A stretch of 64,000 nt of DNA from Paludibaculum fermentans_A (lineage in GTDB: Bacteria; Acidobacteriota; Terriglobia; Bryobacterales; Bryobacteraceae), in the NCBI RefSeq assembly GCF_051172195.1, contig NZ_JBPJAQ010000001.1, positions 6,324,001 through 6,388,000 on the forward strand. The letters run 5' to 3'. This document shows positions 37,828-45,807 of this stretch, in pieces; within the stretch, counting starts at the first letter, position 1, and each line of letters opens with the position of its first letter. Made by a program: the position numbers and the translations under genes. Under the pieces are notes generated by a model, which was given only the letters and a program-made list of their open reading frames with translations, made no database searches and was not told the DNA's origin.

Positions 37828-38706
37828 ATGGATAATCCCTTCCTCGAAAGCACCGAGGCCGTTTCTGACGAAGAACTGGTGTCGAGGGCGCAAGCCGGCG
37901 ACAGCGATGTGCTCGATGAGTTGCTCACACGTCATCAGCCGTGGATCTTCAACATCGCCTTTCGGATGCTAGGTGGCCGGGCCGATGCCGAGGATGCCAC
38001 GCAAGACATTCTTGTCCGTGTTCTGCAGTCCCTCCACACCTTTCGAGGCAACAGCAAGTTTCGGACGTGGCTATACCGCGTTGCGGCGAATCACCTGTTG
38101 AATGTTAGAAAGCAGAAGTGGACCGCGTCCGAGGCGATCTGCTCGTTCGCCGACGCTTCCGCCGGGCTGCGGCGCGTTCCCGACTTCGATCCTCCCGATC
38201 CCCGCACGGTGCCGGTTCCGGTGGAAGTACTGGTGGAGGAGACAAAGATCTGCTGCACGATGGGCACGCTCCTTTGTCTGGACGGGCGCCAGCGGCTGGT
38301 GTTCATTCTTGGCGAGGTCTTCGGCGTCAGCGACGAGGTCGGCGGGGAGGTCGTCGAGGTCACACCGGCCAACTTCCGGCAGATCCTCTCCCGCGCCCGG
38401 CGGGATCTCTATGAGTACCTGCGCGGCAACTGCGGCCTCCTCAACCCGGACAATGTCTGCAAGTGCGCGCGGAAAACACGGGCGTTCATCGAAGGCGGCT
38501 TCGTCGATCCGAGCAAATTGCAGTTCACCGCGGACTACCGCCGCCAGGTGCGCGAGGTGGCCGGCGAGCGCGCCGATGAGTGGGGCGAGGCACATGCCAA
38601 ATTCGCCTCCAGCCTTTACCGCAACCATCCGTTCTACGAACCCGCCAAACAGGTCGCCATGGTCCGCGAGATGCTGGCCGCCATTTCGTTGGAACCCAGG
38701 GCGTGA
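37828..38706 (+). CDS. ECF-like RNA polymerase sigma factor with Cys-containing C-terminal extension
   Basis: A 292-residue protein. Region 2 is clear (DELLTRHQPWIFNIAFRML, DAEDATQDILVRVL, FRTWLYRVAANHLLNVRK). Region 4 is recognisable but degenerate in its HTH (CLDGRQRLVFILGEVFGVSDEVGGEVVEVTPANFRQILSRAR). An extra domain of about 90 residues follows, with NPDNVCKCARKT, which could bind metal. Sigma factors of this size usually use the extension for self-regulation. No anti-sigma gene is adjacent; two small genes follow on the same strand. Confidence 0.83.
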   Translation: MDNPFLESTEAVSDEELVSRAQAGDSDVLDELLTRHQPWIFNIAFRMLGGRADAEDATQDILVRVLQSLHTFRGNSKFRTWLYRVAANHLLNVRKQKWTASEAICSFADASAGLRRVPDFDPPDPRTVPVPVEVLVEETKICCTMGTLLCLDGRQRLVFILGEVFGVSDEVGGEVVEVTPANFRQILSRARRDLYEYLRGNCGLLNPDNVCKCARKTRAFIEGGFVDPSKLQFTADYRRQVREVAGERADEWGEAHAKFASSLYRNHPFYEPAKQVAMVREMLAAISLEPRA

Positions 38707-38768
38707 TTTTCCTGCGGCTGTTGTCACAGAGGACTTGGCGGACTGTCCAATAGGTTAGAGGTGGAGAC

Positions 38769-39221
38769 TTGAGAAAAACAGTTTCGGTTCTTTCCTGCGT
38801 TGTTGCCCTGTGGATCCCGGTGGCTCGGGCGGGCTCTGACGCAGATACCGTTCGGGAGCTCCTCGTTTTGGAGCGGCAGGCGATGGACGGATGGCTTAAG
38901 GGTGATCCCGATCCGCAATTGGCGATCTCAGATCCCCGTATCACCTTCATCCATGACGTCGTGGGGAAGCGCCTCGAAGGGCTTTCGGCGCTGAAAGAAT
39001 TCTACGCGCCATATCGCGGCGCGCCTTTGTTCGACAGTTATGAGCTTCTGAGCCCAAAGGTCCAGGCAGCCGGTGATGTCGCGGTCCTGACGTACCAACT
39101 TGCGCGGCACAACGGCTCTGCGACCACGTACTGGAACGCCACCCAGATCTACAGGAAGAACGCGGAAGGGTGGCGGATCATCCACACCCACTGGTCCGCT
39201 GCCAAGGAGCGGCAGCCGTGA
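38769..39221 (+). CDS. Exported SnoaL/DUF4440-like (NTF2-fold) protein
   Basis: A 150-residue protein with a signal peptide (KTVSVLSCVVALWIPVARAG), then an NTF2-fold domain: LLVLERQAMDGWLKGDPD, ISDPRITFIHDVVGKRLEG, and a C-terminal WRIIHTHWSAA. Members bind or isomerise small hydrophobic ligands or have unknown roles. The only usable start is TTG at 38769, preceded by AGGTGGAG. The stop overlaps the next gene's GTG start. Confidence 0.75.
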   Translation: MRKTVSVLSCVVALWIPVARAGSDADTVRELLVLERQAMDGWLKGDPDPQLAISDPRITFIHDVVGKRLEGLSALKEFYAPYRGAPLFDSYELLSPKVQAAGDVAVLTYQLARHNGSATTYWNATQIYRKNAEGWRIIHTHWSAAKERQP

Positions 39222-39646
39222 GCGACACGGCCCCAAACGCATTCATCGGCAGAACAGAGGAGCCCTCCGACGCTGATCTCACCAAAGCGCTGGGTCCCGC
39301 CAAGCCGATTTGGGACGGGCTGGTTACCGACATGGCGGCTCAACACGGCGTGGCCACCCGGGAGTGGAAGTCATACTCGCCCAAGACCGGCTGGGCGCTG
39401 CGTCTGATGCGCGGGAAAAGAACAATTCTCCGGCTCGCGCCGTTAGAAGGCTGCTTCCAGGTGGGGTTCATTCTTGGAGATAAGGCCCTAGTGGTAGCGC
39501 GTCAATGCGGCCTTTCGGCTCAGGCCCTCCAGGCTCTCGATCGGGCGCAAAAGTATCCGGAAGGAACGGGTGTTCGACTCCTCATCAAGAGGCCAAAAGA
39601 CATCCCGACGGTGAAGAAACTGGCTGTCGTCAAGCTGGAGAACTGA
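39218..39646 (+). CDS. DUF3788-family protein
   Basis: A 142-residue protein with the DUF3788 pattern: AFIGRTEEPSDADLTKALGPAKPIWDGL, EWKSYSPKTGWALRLMRGKRTILRLAP, and a C-terminal DIPTVKKLAVVKL. The GTG at 39218 forms a GTGA overlap with the previous stop and has AAGGAG upstream, so it is preferred over a more distal start. A soluble protein of unknown function, possibly translated together with the DUF4440-like protein. Confidence 0.75.
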   Translation: MSDTAPNAFIGRTEEPSDADLTKALGPAKPIWDGLVTDMAAQHGVATREWKSYSPKTGWALRLMRGKRTILRLAPLEGCFQVGFILGDKALVVARQCGLSAQALQALDRAQKYPEGTGVRLLIKRPKDIPTVKKLAVVKLEN

Positions 39647-40193
39647 TGACGACCTCCGGTATTCTCTTCGGTCGCCGCTCACTCCAATGCGCATGTGGGC
39701 ACCGGGGTTTTTTGCGGTCCTCCCAAACGGCGTAGCGCTTACTAGAGTCCGCCAAAACCGACAATTGCCGTGACGGCCCTTCTTCACGCGGCCTGCTGCC
39801 GACAAATCTGACGCTGCTTTCGTGCCTCCTCCAGCTTCCGACCTCGCTCAGCATGGATCTCGTGCTGACGGCCGGCGAGCATGTCCTTCGTGGTGATGGA
39901 GCCAATGGCACTCTCCATTTCCAACTGAACCGGAACAGAGTCCACCCTTGCCCCCAATCGGTTGACGGCCGTCGCCCCTCAGCCCATCACGGCCATTCAG
40001 ACCTCCAGAAGCTGCCATCCGAGGGCGCGGCTCATCAGTCAGTCCGTGCATGCGCGAGGCGAATCCGGCTCGTGAGCGGGGTACAGGCCTTGGTTGCCGG
40101 TTCGCCACTGGTGGCACAAGGCTCCCAAGCAGGCGGACGGCACCGCAGTTGGGAGATAATCAGGAGTCAACTCACTCTGGAGCTTTTTGTTTC
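39647..40193. other. Intergenic region upstream of isocitrate dehydrogenase
   Basis: 547 bp. Apart from the interrupted minus-strand small ORF at 39784-39996 nothing gene-like is seen. The icd promoter must lie at its right end; no motif is clear. Confidence 0.4.
39784..39996 (-). pseudogene. Small ORF with strong ribosome-binding site but in-frame TGA at codon 6
   Basis: On the minus strand an ATG at 39996 follows GGAGGT by five bases. The frame reads MAVMG, then TGA (39979-39981), then continues for 64 codons with protein-like composition (RLGARVDSVPVQLEMESAIG, later a charged helix rich in Glu/Arg/Lys, ending RQQAA) to a TGA at 39784. Likely a nonsense-mutated small gene. No family recognised. 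Confidence 0.4.
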
Positions 40194-41408
40194 ATGGCTA
40201 AGATTCATGTGAAGAATCCCGTGGTCGAGATGGATGGCGATGAGATGACGCGGATCATATGGCAATGGATCCGCGAACGTCTCATCCTCCCTTACCTCGA
40301 GATCGACCTCAAGTATTACGATCTGTCGGTGCAGAAGCGCGACGAGACGAACGATCAGATCACCATCGACTCCGCGAATGCGACCAGGCAGTACGGCGTC
40401 GCCGTGAAGTGCGCCACCATCACGCCCGATGAAGCGCGTGTGAAAGAGTTCGGCCTGAAGCAGATGTGGCGCAGCCCCAATGGCACCATCCGCAACATCC
40501 TGGATGGCACCATCTTCCGCGAGCCCATCATCTGCAAAAACGTGCCGAGGATTGTCAGTCATTGGGACAAACCAGTGGTTGTCGCCCGCCACGGCTTCGG
40601 CGACCAGTACCGTGCCCAGGACTTCACGTTCCCCGGGCCCGGCACCCTGAAACTCGTCTTCACGCCCACCGACGGTAGTGCGCCCATTGAGCGTGTAATC
40701 ATCGACGCTCCCAGCGCCGGCATCGCCCTGGGTATGTTCAACCTGGACAGCTCCATCTCCGGTTTCGCACGCGCTTGCTTCAACTACGCCCTCGACCGTT
40801 CGTATCCGGTCTACCTGTCAAGCAAGAACACGATCCTGAAGGCCTATGACGGGCGCTTCAAGAATCTGTTCCAGGAGATCTTCGATGCAGAGTTCAAGTC
40901 TGCCTTCGAAGCCAAAGGCCTGACGTACGAGCACCGTCTCATCGACGATATGGTCGCGGCGAACCTGAAGTGGAGCGGCGGCTATCTCTGGGCCTGCAAA
41001 AACTACGATGGCGACGTGCAATCAGACACTCTCGCACAGGGCTATGGCTCACTCGGCCTGATGACATCGGTCCTGATGTCGCCCGACGGCAAGACTGTGG
41101 AAGCGGAAGCGGCGCACGGAACCGTCACGCGGCACTACAGGATGCACCAGCAGGGGAAACCCACCTCCACCAACCCGATCGCGTCAATCTATGCCTGGAC
41201 TCGCGGCCTGCATCACCGCGGCACTATGGACGGAACCCCGGACGTAGTCGACTTCGCCGCCACTCTGGAAAAGGTCTGCGTAGACGTCGTGGAGTCTGGA
41301 AAGATGACCAAGGATCTGGCCATCCTCATCAGCTCCGACCAGCCCTACTTGTCGACGGAAGCGTTCATGGCCGAGATCGACTCGGAACTGAAACGCCGTC
41401 TCTCGTAG
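40194..41408 (+). CDS. icd: NADP-dependent isocitrate dehydrogenase, eukaryotic-type homodimeric form
   Basis: A 404-residue protein, beginning MAKIHVKNPVVEMDGDEMTR. Length and motifs (NGTIRNILDGTIFREPI, QSDTLAQGYGSLGLMTSVL, EAAHGTVTRHYR, STNPIASIYAWTRGL, KMTKDLAILI) match the cytosolic/mitochondrial-type homodimeric IDH rather than E. coli Icd. It oxidises isocitrate to 2-oxoglutarate, yielding NADPH. The ATG at 40194 is the family start; the frame is open upstream without homology. It is followed by its own terminator. Confidence 0.96.
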   Translation: MAKIHVKNPVVEMDGDEMTRIIWQWIRERLILPYLEIDLKYYDLSVQKRDETNDQITIDSANATRQYGVAVKCATITPDEARVKEFGLKQMWRSPNGTIRNILDGTIFREPIICKNVPRIVSHWDKPVVVARHGFGDQYRAQDFTFPGPGTLKLVFTPTDGSAPIERVIIDAPSAGIALGMFNLDSSISGFARACFNYALDRSYPVYLSSKNTILKAYDGRFKNLFQEIFDAEFKSAFEAKGLTYEHRLIDDMVAANLKWSGGYLWACKNYDGDVQSDTLAQGYGSLGLMTSVLMSPDGKTVEAEAAHGTVTRHYRMHQQGKPTSTNPIASIYAWTRGLHHRGTMDGTPDVVDFAATLEKVCVDVVESGKMTKDLAILISSDQPYLSTEAFMAEIDSELKRRLS

Positions 41409-41426
41409 AGGATTCTGCCAGTGGAA

Positions 41427-41459
41427 CCGGGCGCCGTCAGGTTTGGCGGCGCCCTTTTT
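41427..41459 (+). terminator. Rho-independent terminator of icd
   Basis: A perfect 8-bp GC stem (41429-41436 with 41447-41454), 10-base loop, then TTTTT, 18 bp after the icd stop. There is no T-run on the opposite strand, so it would not act as a conventional terminator for the convergent glycan operon. Confidence 0.88.
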
Positions 41460-41497
41460 ACTGCCCGGTCCAGCCTCATGAGTGGATTGGCGCGTAC

Positions 41498-42415
41498 TCA
41501 GGCCAGGCAGAGCTTCACTAGTTCCGCGATGTTTGCTTCCCCGGCGCACATGACCGTATCCGCGCCACCCCAATAGATTTTCACCGTTCCGTCTGCCTCG
41601 GGCACTGCTCCGCACGTGAACACGACATTGTGTACATAGCCCGTCACTTCCCAGGGATCCTCGGGCTGGAGGATCCACGAGTCGCTCACGCCCAGCAACT
41701 TCGCCGGATCCTTCAGATCATGGAGTGCCACGCCCAGCCGGTAGATCGCTCCATCCATCGTCTTGAAGACTCCGTGATAAATGGAAAGCCACCCCTCCGC
41801 GGTCTTGAACGGCGGGGCGCCTGGACCAATCTTCATCTCATCCCAGTGGTACGGCTGGGGACGCATGAGAAGCTGGGAATCGCCCCAGTAGCGGAGGTCC
41901 GGAGAGTAGGAGATCCAGATCGACCACGGAGCGATCTCCGAGTGCGGACGGTCCAGCCGGGCGTAGAGTCCATTGAACCGCTCGGGGAAGATCACCACAT
42001 TCCGGTAGTCGGCCTGTGTAATGAGCGAGACACGTTCAAGCTCGACAAAGTCCTTCGTTTTCGCCAGCGCCACGCGAACACCATTTCGTGAGTAGGCGCT
42101 ATAAGTGATGTGATACTCGCCCTCAACCAGGCTGATCCGTGGGTCCTCCACTCCGAATTCCTCGTAGGCCGCGAACGGGCCCTCTTTGGCCGGGGTGAGG
42201 AAAGGCTGGGGATCAGCAATGAAGTGGTAGCCATCGTCGCTGCGGGCCAGGCCCAGGATCGACCGGCCAGTTCTAAGATGGGACCGGAAGAGCATGATGT
42301 ACTCTGCGCCATGCTTCACGACAGCGGCGTTGTGCACTGTCTCCACGGGGTAAGGTATTGCGGCTTTGGTAAGAACGGGATTGCCATGGTAACGGCGAAC
42401 GACATCCTGAGTCAT
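41498..42415 (-). CDS. GH130-family glycoside phosphorylase/hydrolase (short form)
   Basis: A 305-residue five-bladed propeller protein of the beta-mannoside phosphorylase family. It has RYHGNPVLTKAAIPYP, HNAAVVKHGAEYIMLFRS, the catalytic-Asp motif GVEDPRIS, and YHGVFKTMDGAIYRLGVALHDL. Members phosphorolyse or hydrolyse beta-mannosides. It lacks a signal peptide, so it acts in the cytoplasm. Last gene of the minus-strand operon; its ATG overlaps the GT4 stop (ATGA). Confidence 0.87.
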   Translation of the reverse strand: MTQDVVRRYHGNPVLTKAAIPYPVETVHNAAVVKHGAEYIMLFRSHLRTGRSILGLARSDDGYHFIADPQPFLTPAKEGPFAAYEEFGVEDPRISLVEGEYHITYSAYSRNGVRVALAKTKDFVELERVSLITQADYRNVVIFPERFNGLYARLDRPHSEIAPWSIWISYSPDLRYWGDSQLLMRPQPYHWDEMKIGPGAPPFKTAEGWLSIYHGVFKTMDGAIYRLGVALHDLKDPAKLLGVSDSWILQPEDPWEVTGYVHNVVFTCGAVPEADGTVKIYWGGADTVMCAGEANIAELVKLCLA

Positions 42416-43449
42416 CTCTTTTTCTCAGCCTCCAAGTCGAAGATTGTCTGGTAAACACGCTCGTACGACTGCACCATCGCCTCAACGGAAAAGAGCTGCT
42501 CCACGCGCCTGTGGCAGGCCAACCTGTCAATCCCAGGCAGCCGCTGCAGGCATTCCACTGCTTCCGCCACGCTGTTGACCATGAATCCGGTCCGGCCATC
42601 CTGAAGCACCTCGCGGCAGGAGCCTAGATCCATGGCGATGACTGGAATTCCAGCCGCATTTGCCTCCACGAGAACGAGTCCAAAACGCTCTGGAATCGTA
42701 TTGAGGTGCAACAGCACCCGGGCACGTGAGAACAGCTCATTCTTGCCCGCGATATCCACTGGTCCGATGTAGCGGATCTGTTGATTCAGGTGCGGCTCCA
42801 CCTTCTCCCGAAAATACGCCTGGTCCTGGATGATGCCGGCGATCAGAAGCGGCAATCCACTCAGTTGCGCCACCTCAATCGCCAGGTGGACGCCCTTGTC
42901 GGGGTGGATGCGCCCCAGGAAAATCAAGTCGTCCCCGGGACGTTCAATCAGTGGGTACAGCGACAGGTCGATTCCGTTGTAGACGGTGCCCAGGTAGTTC
43001 AGCCCCGGTGCGCGGTCGGAATCACTGATCGACACAAAGTAGCCGTCACGGTACTTGTCATATACCGGCATGATCCTGGGCGAGGAGAATCCATGGATGG
43101 TGGTGAGGACGGGCGTGCTGGTCAGGCGGGTGTAGCAAAGCGCCATGAAGTCGTAGTGGCTATGGATGAGGTCGAACTCCGCGGCGTGCTCGAACGTTTC
43201 GGAAATGTGCAGGTACTCAGCCACCTTCGCATCCACGCGATTGTCCTCCTCATAGCCGCGAGGCACCACCGCGTGCAAGCGGGCACGGGTCAATGAATCG
43301 CCGGTCGCGAACAACGTCACATCCCAGCCCCTGGCCGCCAGCCCCTCTGCCACATTGCTGGCGACGGTCTCCCAGGCGCCGTACTGCCTGGGCGGCGTGC
43401 GCCACGCCACCGGCGAAAGAACGGCGATCCGTTTGGAGGCGTTACTCAT
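42412..43449 (-). CDS. Glycosyltransferase family 4 protein
   Basis: A 345-residue GT-B enzyme: N-terminal RIAVLSPVAWRTPPRQYGAWE, IHSHYDF, then the donor domain LIFLGRIHPDKGVHLAIEVA and the E-x7-E motif PERFGLVLVEANAAGIPVIA. A cytoplasmic retaining transferase using a nucleotide sugar; donor unknown. It overlaps both neighbours by 4 bp (ATGA). Linkage to two GH130 proteins suggests a mannose-containing oligosaccharide. Confidence 0.88.
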   Translation of the reverse strand: MSNASKRIAVLSPVAWRTPPRQYGAWETVASNVAEGLAARGWDVTLFATGDSLTRARLHAVVPRGYEEDNRVDAKVAEYLHISETFEHAAEFDLIHSHYDFMALCYTRLTSTPVLTTIHGFSSPRIMPVYDKYRDGYFVSISDSDRAPGLNYLGTVYNGIDLSLYPLIERPGDDLIFLGRIHPDKGVHLAIEVAQLSGLPLLIAGIIQDQAYFREKVEPHLNQQIRYIGPVDIAGKNELFSRARVLLHLNTIPERFGLVLVEANAAGIPVIAMDLGSCREVLQDGRTGFMVNSVAEAVECLQRLPGIDRLACHRRVEQLFSVEAMVQSYERVYQTIFDLEAEKKR

Positions 43450-44300
43450 GGCGTCGCATCCGGTTCCACATGCATCTCGATCGAGGCCTCCATGCCCGAT
43501 GAGATTCCACCGCTGAACACACCCGCGATCGGGGCGGCGAGATTGTGATCGAAGCCGGCCGCCACCGCCACGTGCGCATTCGAGACGACGAGTCCGCGGG
43601 AGGGATCATACCCGCGCCACCCGGCACTGGGCAGGTAGACTTCAGCCCAGGCGTGCATGTACGACTCCGCTCCCCCTGCGGCCGCGCACTCATACCCGCT
43701 GACAAACCTCGCCGCAATGCCCATCACACGGCAGATGTCGCAGAACAGGACAGCCAGGTCGCGGCACGATCCTTCCCTCGCTGCCAGCGTCTGGTCAGAG
43801 CTCCAGGGCGCTCCGTCCGGACGCGTAATGTGCCGGCAGGTGAGGAAGATCTGTTGATTCAGCGCGGAAAGGAACGCCAGGGAATTCCACTGCGCGCCCG
43901 CCGCCAGAACCTTGGCATACTGCTTCACGGCTTCGCTCACATGTCCGTCCAGGCGGTAAGAGGCCAGCGCCGTGCAAAGCGGTTCCAGGTACCACAAGGG
44001 CAGGTTCAACGATGCCTCACTGTGGGCAAAGTCGAACGGGTTGTCACGCAACATCTCGATGCGAAAACGGCTGCGGACGGTCAGCGAATCCGTTGTCGAA
44101 TCGAACCACGCATTCAAGGCGAGGTTGCCGTCCTGGTCCAGGCACTCTGTGGTGCCTGCCGGGGCCGGAGTGATCCTCATGTCGAACGAGAGCAGCCGTT
44201 GCGTGCTGTTGGTGCGCGGCCGCAACCGGAAAGTATGCGGTTGGAGGCATACCGGAAAATCATAGCGGTACACGGTGGAGTGTTCGACGGAAATCCTCAT
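43446..44300 (-). CDS. Transglutaminase-like cysteine protease-fold protein
   Basis: A 284-residue protein with the N-terminal bacterial transglutaminase domain (EHSTVYRYDFPVCLQPHTFRLRPR) and the core with catalytic Cys in REGSCRDLAVLFC, His in YMHAWAEVYLP and Asp in GYDPSRG. Cytoplasmic members act as peptidases or ligases on peptides; the usual operon partners elsewhere are alpha-E or circularly permuted ATP-grasp proteins, which are absent here. Its position between GT4 and GH130 genes is notable. Confidence 0.88.
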   Translation of the reverse strand: MRISVEHSTVYRYDFPVCLQPHTFRLRPRTNSTQRLLSFDMRITPAPAGTTECLDQDGNLALNAWFDSTTDSLTVRSRFRIEMLRDNPFDFAHSEASLNLPLWYLEPLCTALASYRLDGHVSEAVKQYAKVLAAGAQWNSLAFLSALNQQIFLTCRHITRPDGAPWSSDQTLAAREGSCRDLAVLFCDICRVMGIAARFVSGYECAAAGGAESYMHAWAEVYLPSAGWRGYDPSRGLVVSNAHVAVAAGFDHNLAAPIAGVFSGGISSGMEASIEMHVEPDATP

Positions 44301-44315
44301 ACGGTTAATGGTCGT

Positions 44316-45800
44316 TCAGGCAGTGACAGACAATTCCGGCTCCATGGCAGCCAGAACCTCGGACAGGGGTACCGTGGCGAAGCCGGTGGCGTGATCAGCT
44401 AAGCCGTAGGGGATAATCAGCGTGCCTTCGTGGATCAGGAAGCCGCAGGTGTAAACGACATTGGGCACATAGCCTTCCCGCTCGTCCGCATTCGGCTTGA
44501 GCAGGGGCTCGCGCAACCGGCCCAGCACCTTCGTCGGGTCATTGAGATCCAGCAGGAAAGCGCCAATGCAGTATTCCCGCATCGGTCCTACACCGTGGCT
44601 CAGCACCAGCCAGCCGGCCTCCGTTTCTACCGGCGATCCGCAGTTACCCAATTGCACCAGCTCCCAGGGAAACACCGGCTTCAGCAAAACGGTGCTTTCA
44701 TTCCAGAAGTGGACGTTCTCAGAGAACATGATCGAGATGTTCTCGTTGTCCTGCCGCGACAGCATGGCGTAGCGGCCGTCGATCTTCCTCGGAAACAGAG
44801 CCATCCCCTTATTGATGGCGGCCGGTCCGTTCAGGGTGATGAATCGGAAGTGGAGGAAATCTGAGGTCTCCACCAGCTCCGGCACCACTATTTTCCCATC
44901 GTAAGCGGTGAAGGTCGCGTAGTAGTCAAGGTGGCCGTCCTCGTTCTCGAAACAAACGAATCGCGCGTCTTCGATCCCATTCCTCTGGGAGGGAGTGGCC
45001 GGGAAGAGGATGCGTTCCGACATCTCCTGGTCTGCCTCGAATTGAACTTCGTAGTTCGATCGTCCCAGCATCCAGACGCCCTGCGCGGCGGCCTGATCCT
45101 TCTGCGTCATGCCGTCGGGCAAACGGAATTGTTCTGCCTTCAGTGCCGCCCTAAGCTCCTCCAATGTGAAGGAGGGCGCCAGCTTATTCATAATCCGCCG
45201 CGTGAACTCACCATTGAGATTCAACTCGGCCAGCTTCCGTTCGAAAAGCGGCTTATCGTACGCCGGGTTGGAGATCTGGCGGGGTTCTGTCAGGAAGCCC
45301 GTCGGCGTTTGGACTTCGATCCGCTTGTCGGGATGGACGATGCCAGTCCGGAAGGTAATGGAGGACACATGGCCTTCGCCCGTGGCCCTCAGGCTGAGAA
45401 CAAATCGCAGTGCCCCGTCAGGAAGTCCGGATTGGTCCGGGTGGCGCACGATGGAGGGGTTGAACAGCGCGGCCGACTCCAGGGAGTACTCCGCCAGGAA
45501 GTAGGAGCCGATCAACAGCCGCCGCGTTTCAGAGACCTCCGGCCCGGGAGGCAGGAGGTCACAGACCTGGTCGTACCGTTCCAGGAAGACTCGATGGATA
45601 TCCTGGTGGCGGTGGCGGAACCCCTGGCAGATCCCCTGCACCAGTGGTGCTATCTCTTCCTCACGGAGAGCCATAATCCGGCCGATAATCTGGCTGGTCC
45701 GCTGGTCATCTCCGGGGTTGAAGGGGCGCAGGAGCACACGAGACTGGTTGGGCTGCAAAATCGTGGATGTGCGAGTGACATGCACCGCGGGCGTCGTCAT
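44316..45800 (-). CDS. GH130-family protein, long form with N-terminal extension
   Basis: A 494-residue protein. The first 200 residues are a helical extension (IIGRIMALREEEIAPLVQGI, HRVFLERYDQVCDLLP). The C-terminal propeller shows GH130 features: GIEDARFVCFENEDGHLDYYATFTAYDG (catalytic Asp), LGNCGSPVETEAGWLVLSHGVGPMREYCIGAFLLDLNDP. It differs strongly from the short GH130 in the same operon, so the two probably have different specificities. Start ambiguity: ATG 45800 is used; a TTG at 45824 overlapping the upstream stop has AAGGA upstream. Confidence 0.85.
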   Translation of the reverse strand: MTTPAVHVTRTSTILQPNQSRVLLRPFNPGDDQRTSQIIGRIMALREEEIAPLVQGICQGFRHRHQDIHRVFLERYDQVCDLLPPGPEVSETRRLLIGSYFLAEYSLESAALFNPSIVRHPDQSGLPDGALRFVLSLRATGEGHVSSITFRTGIVHPDKRIEVQTPTGFLTEPRQISNPAYDKPLFERKLAELNLNGEFTRRIMNKLAPSFTLEELRAALKAEQFRLPDGMTQKDQAAAQGVWMLGRSNYEVQFEADQEMSERILFPATPSQRNGIEDARFVCFENEDGHLDYYATFTAYDGKIVVPELVETSDFLHFRFITLNGPAAINKGMALFPRKIDGRYAMLSRQDNENISIMFSENVHFWNESTVLLKPVFPWELVQLGNCGSPVETEAGWLVLSHGVGPMREYCIGAFLLDLNDPTKVLGRLREPLLKPNADEREGYVPNVVYTCGFLIHEGTLIIPYGLADHATGFATVPLSEVLAAMEPELSVTA

Positions 45801-45807
45801 GAGTGGA

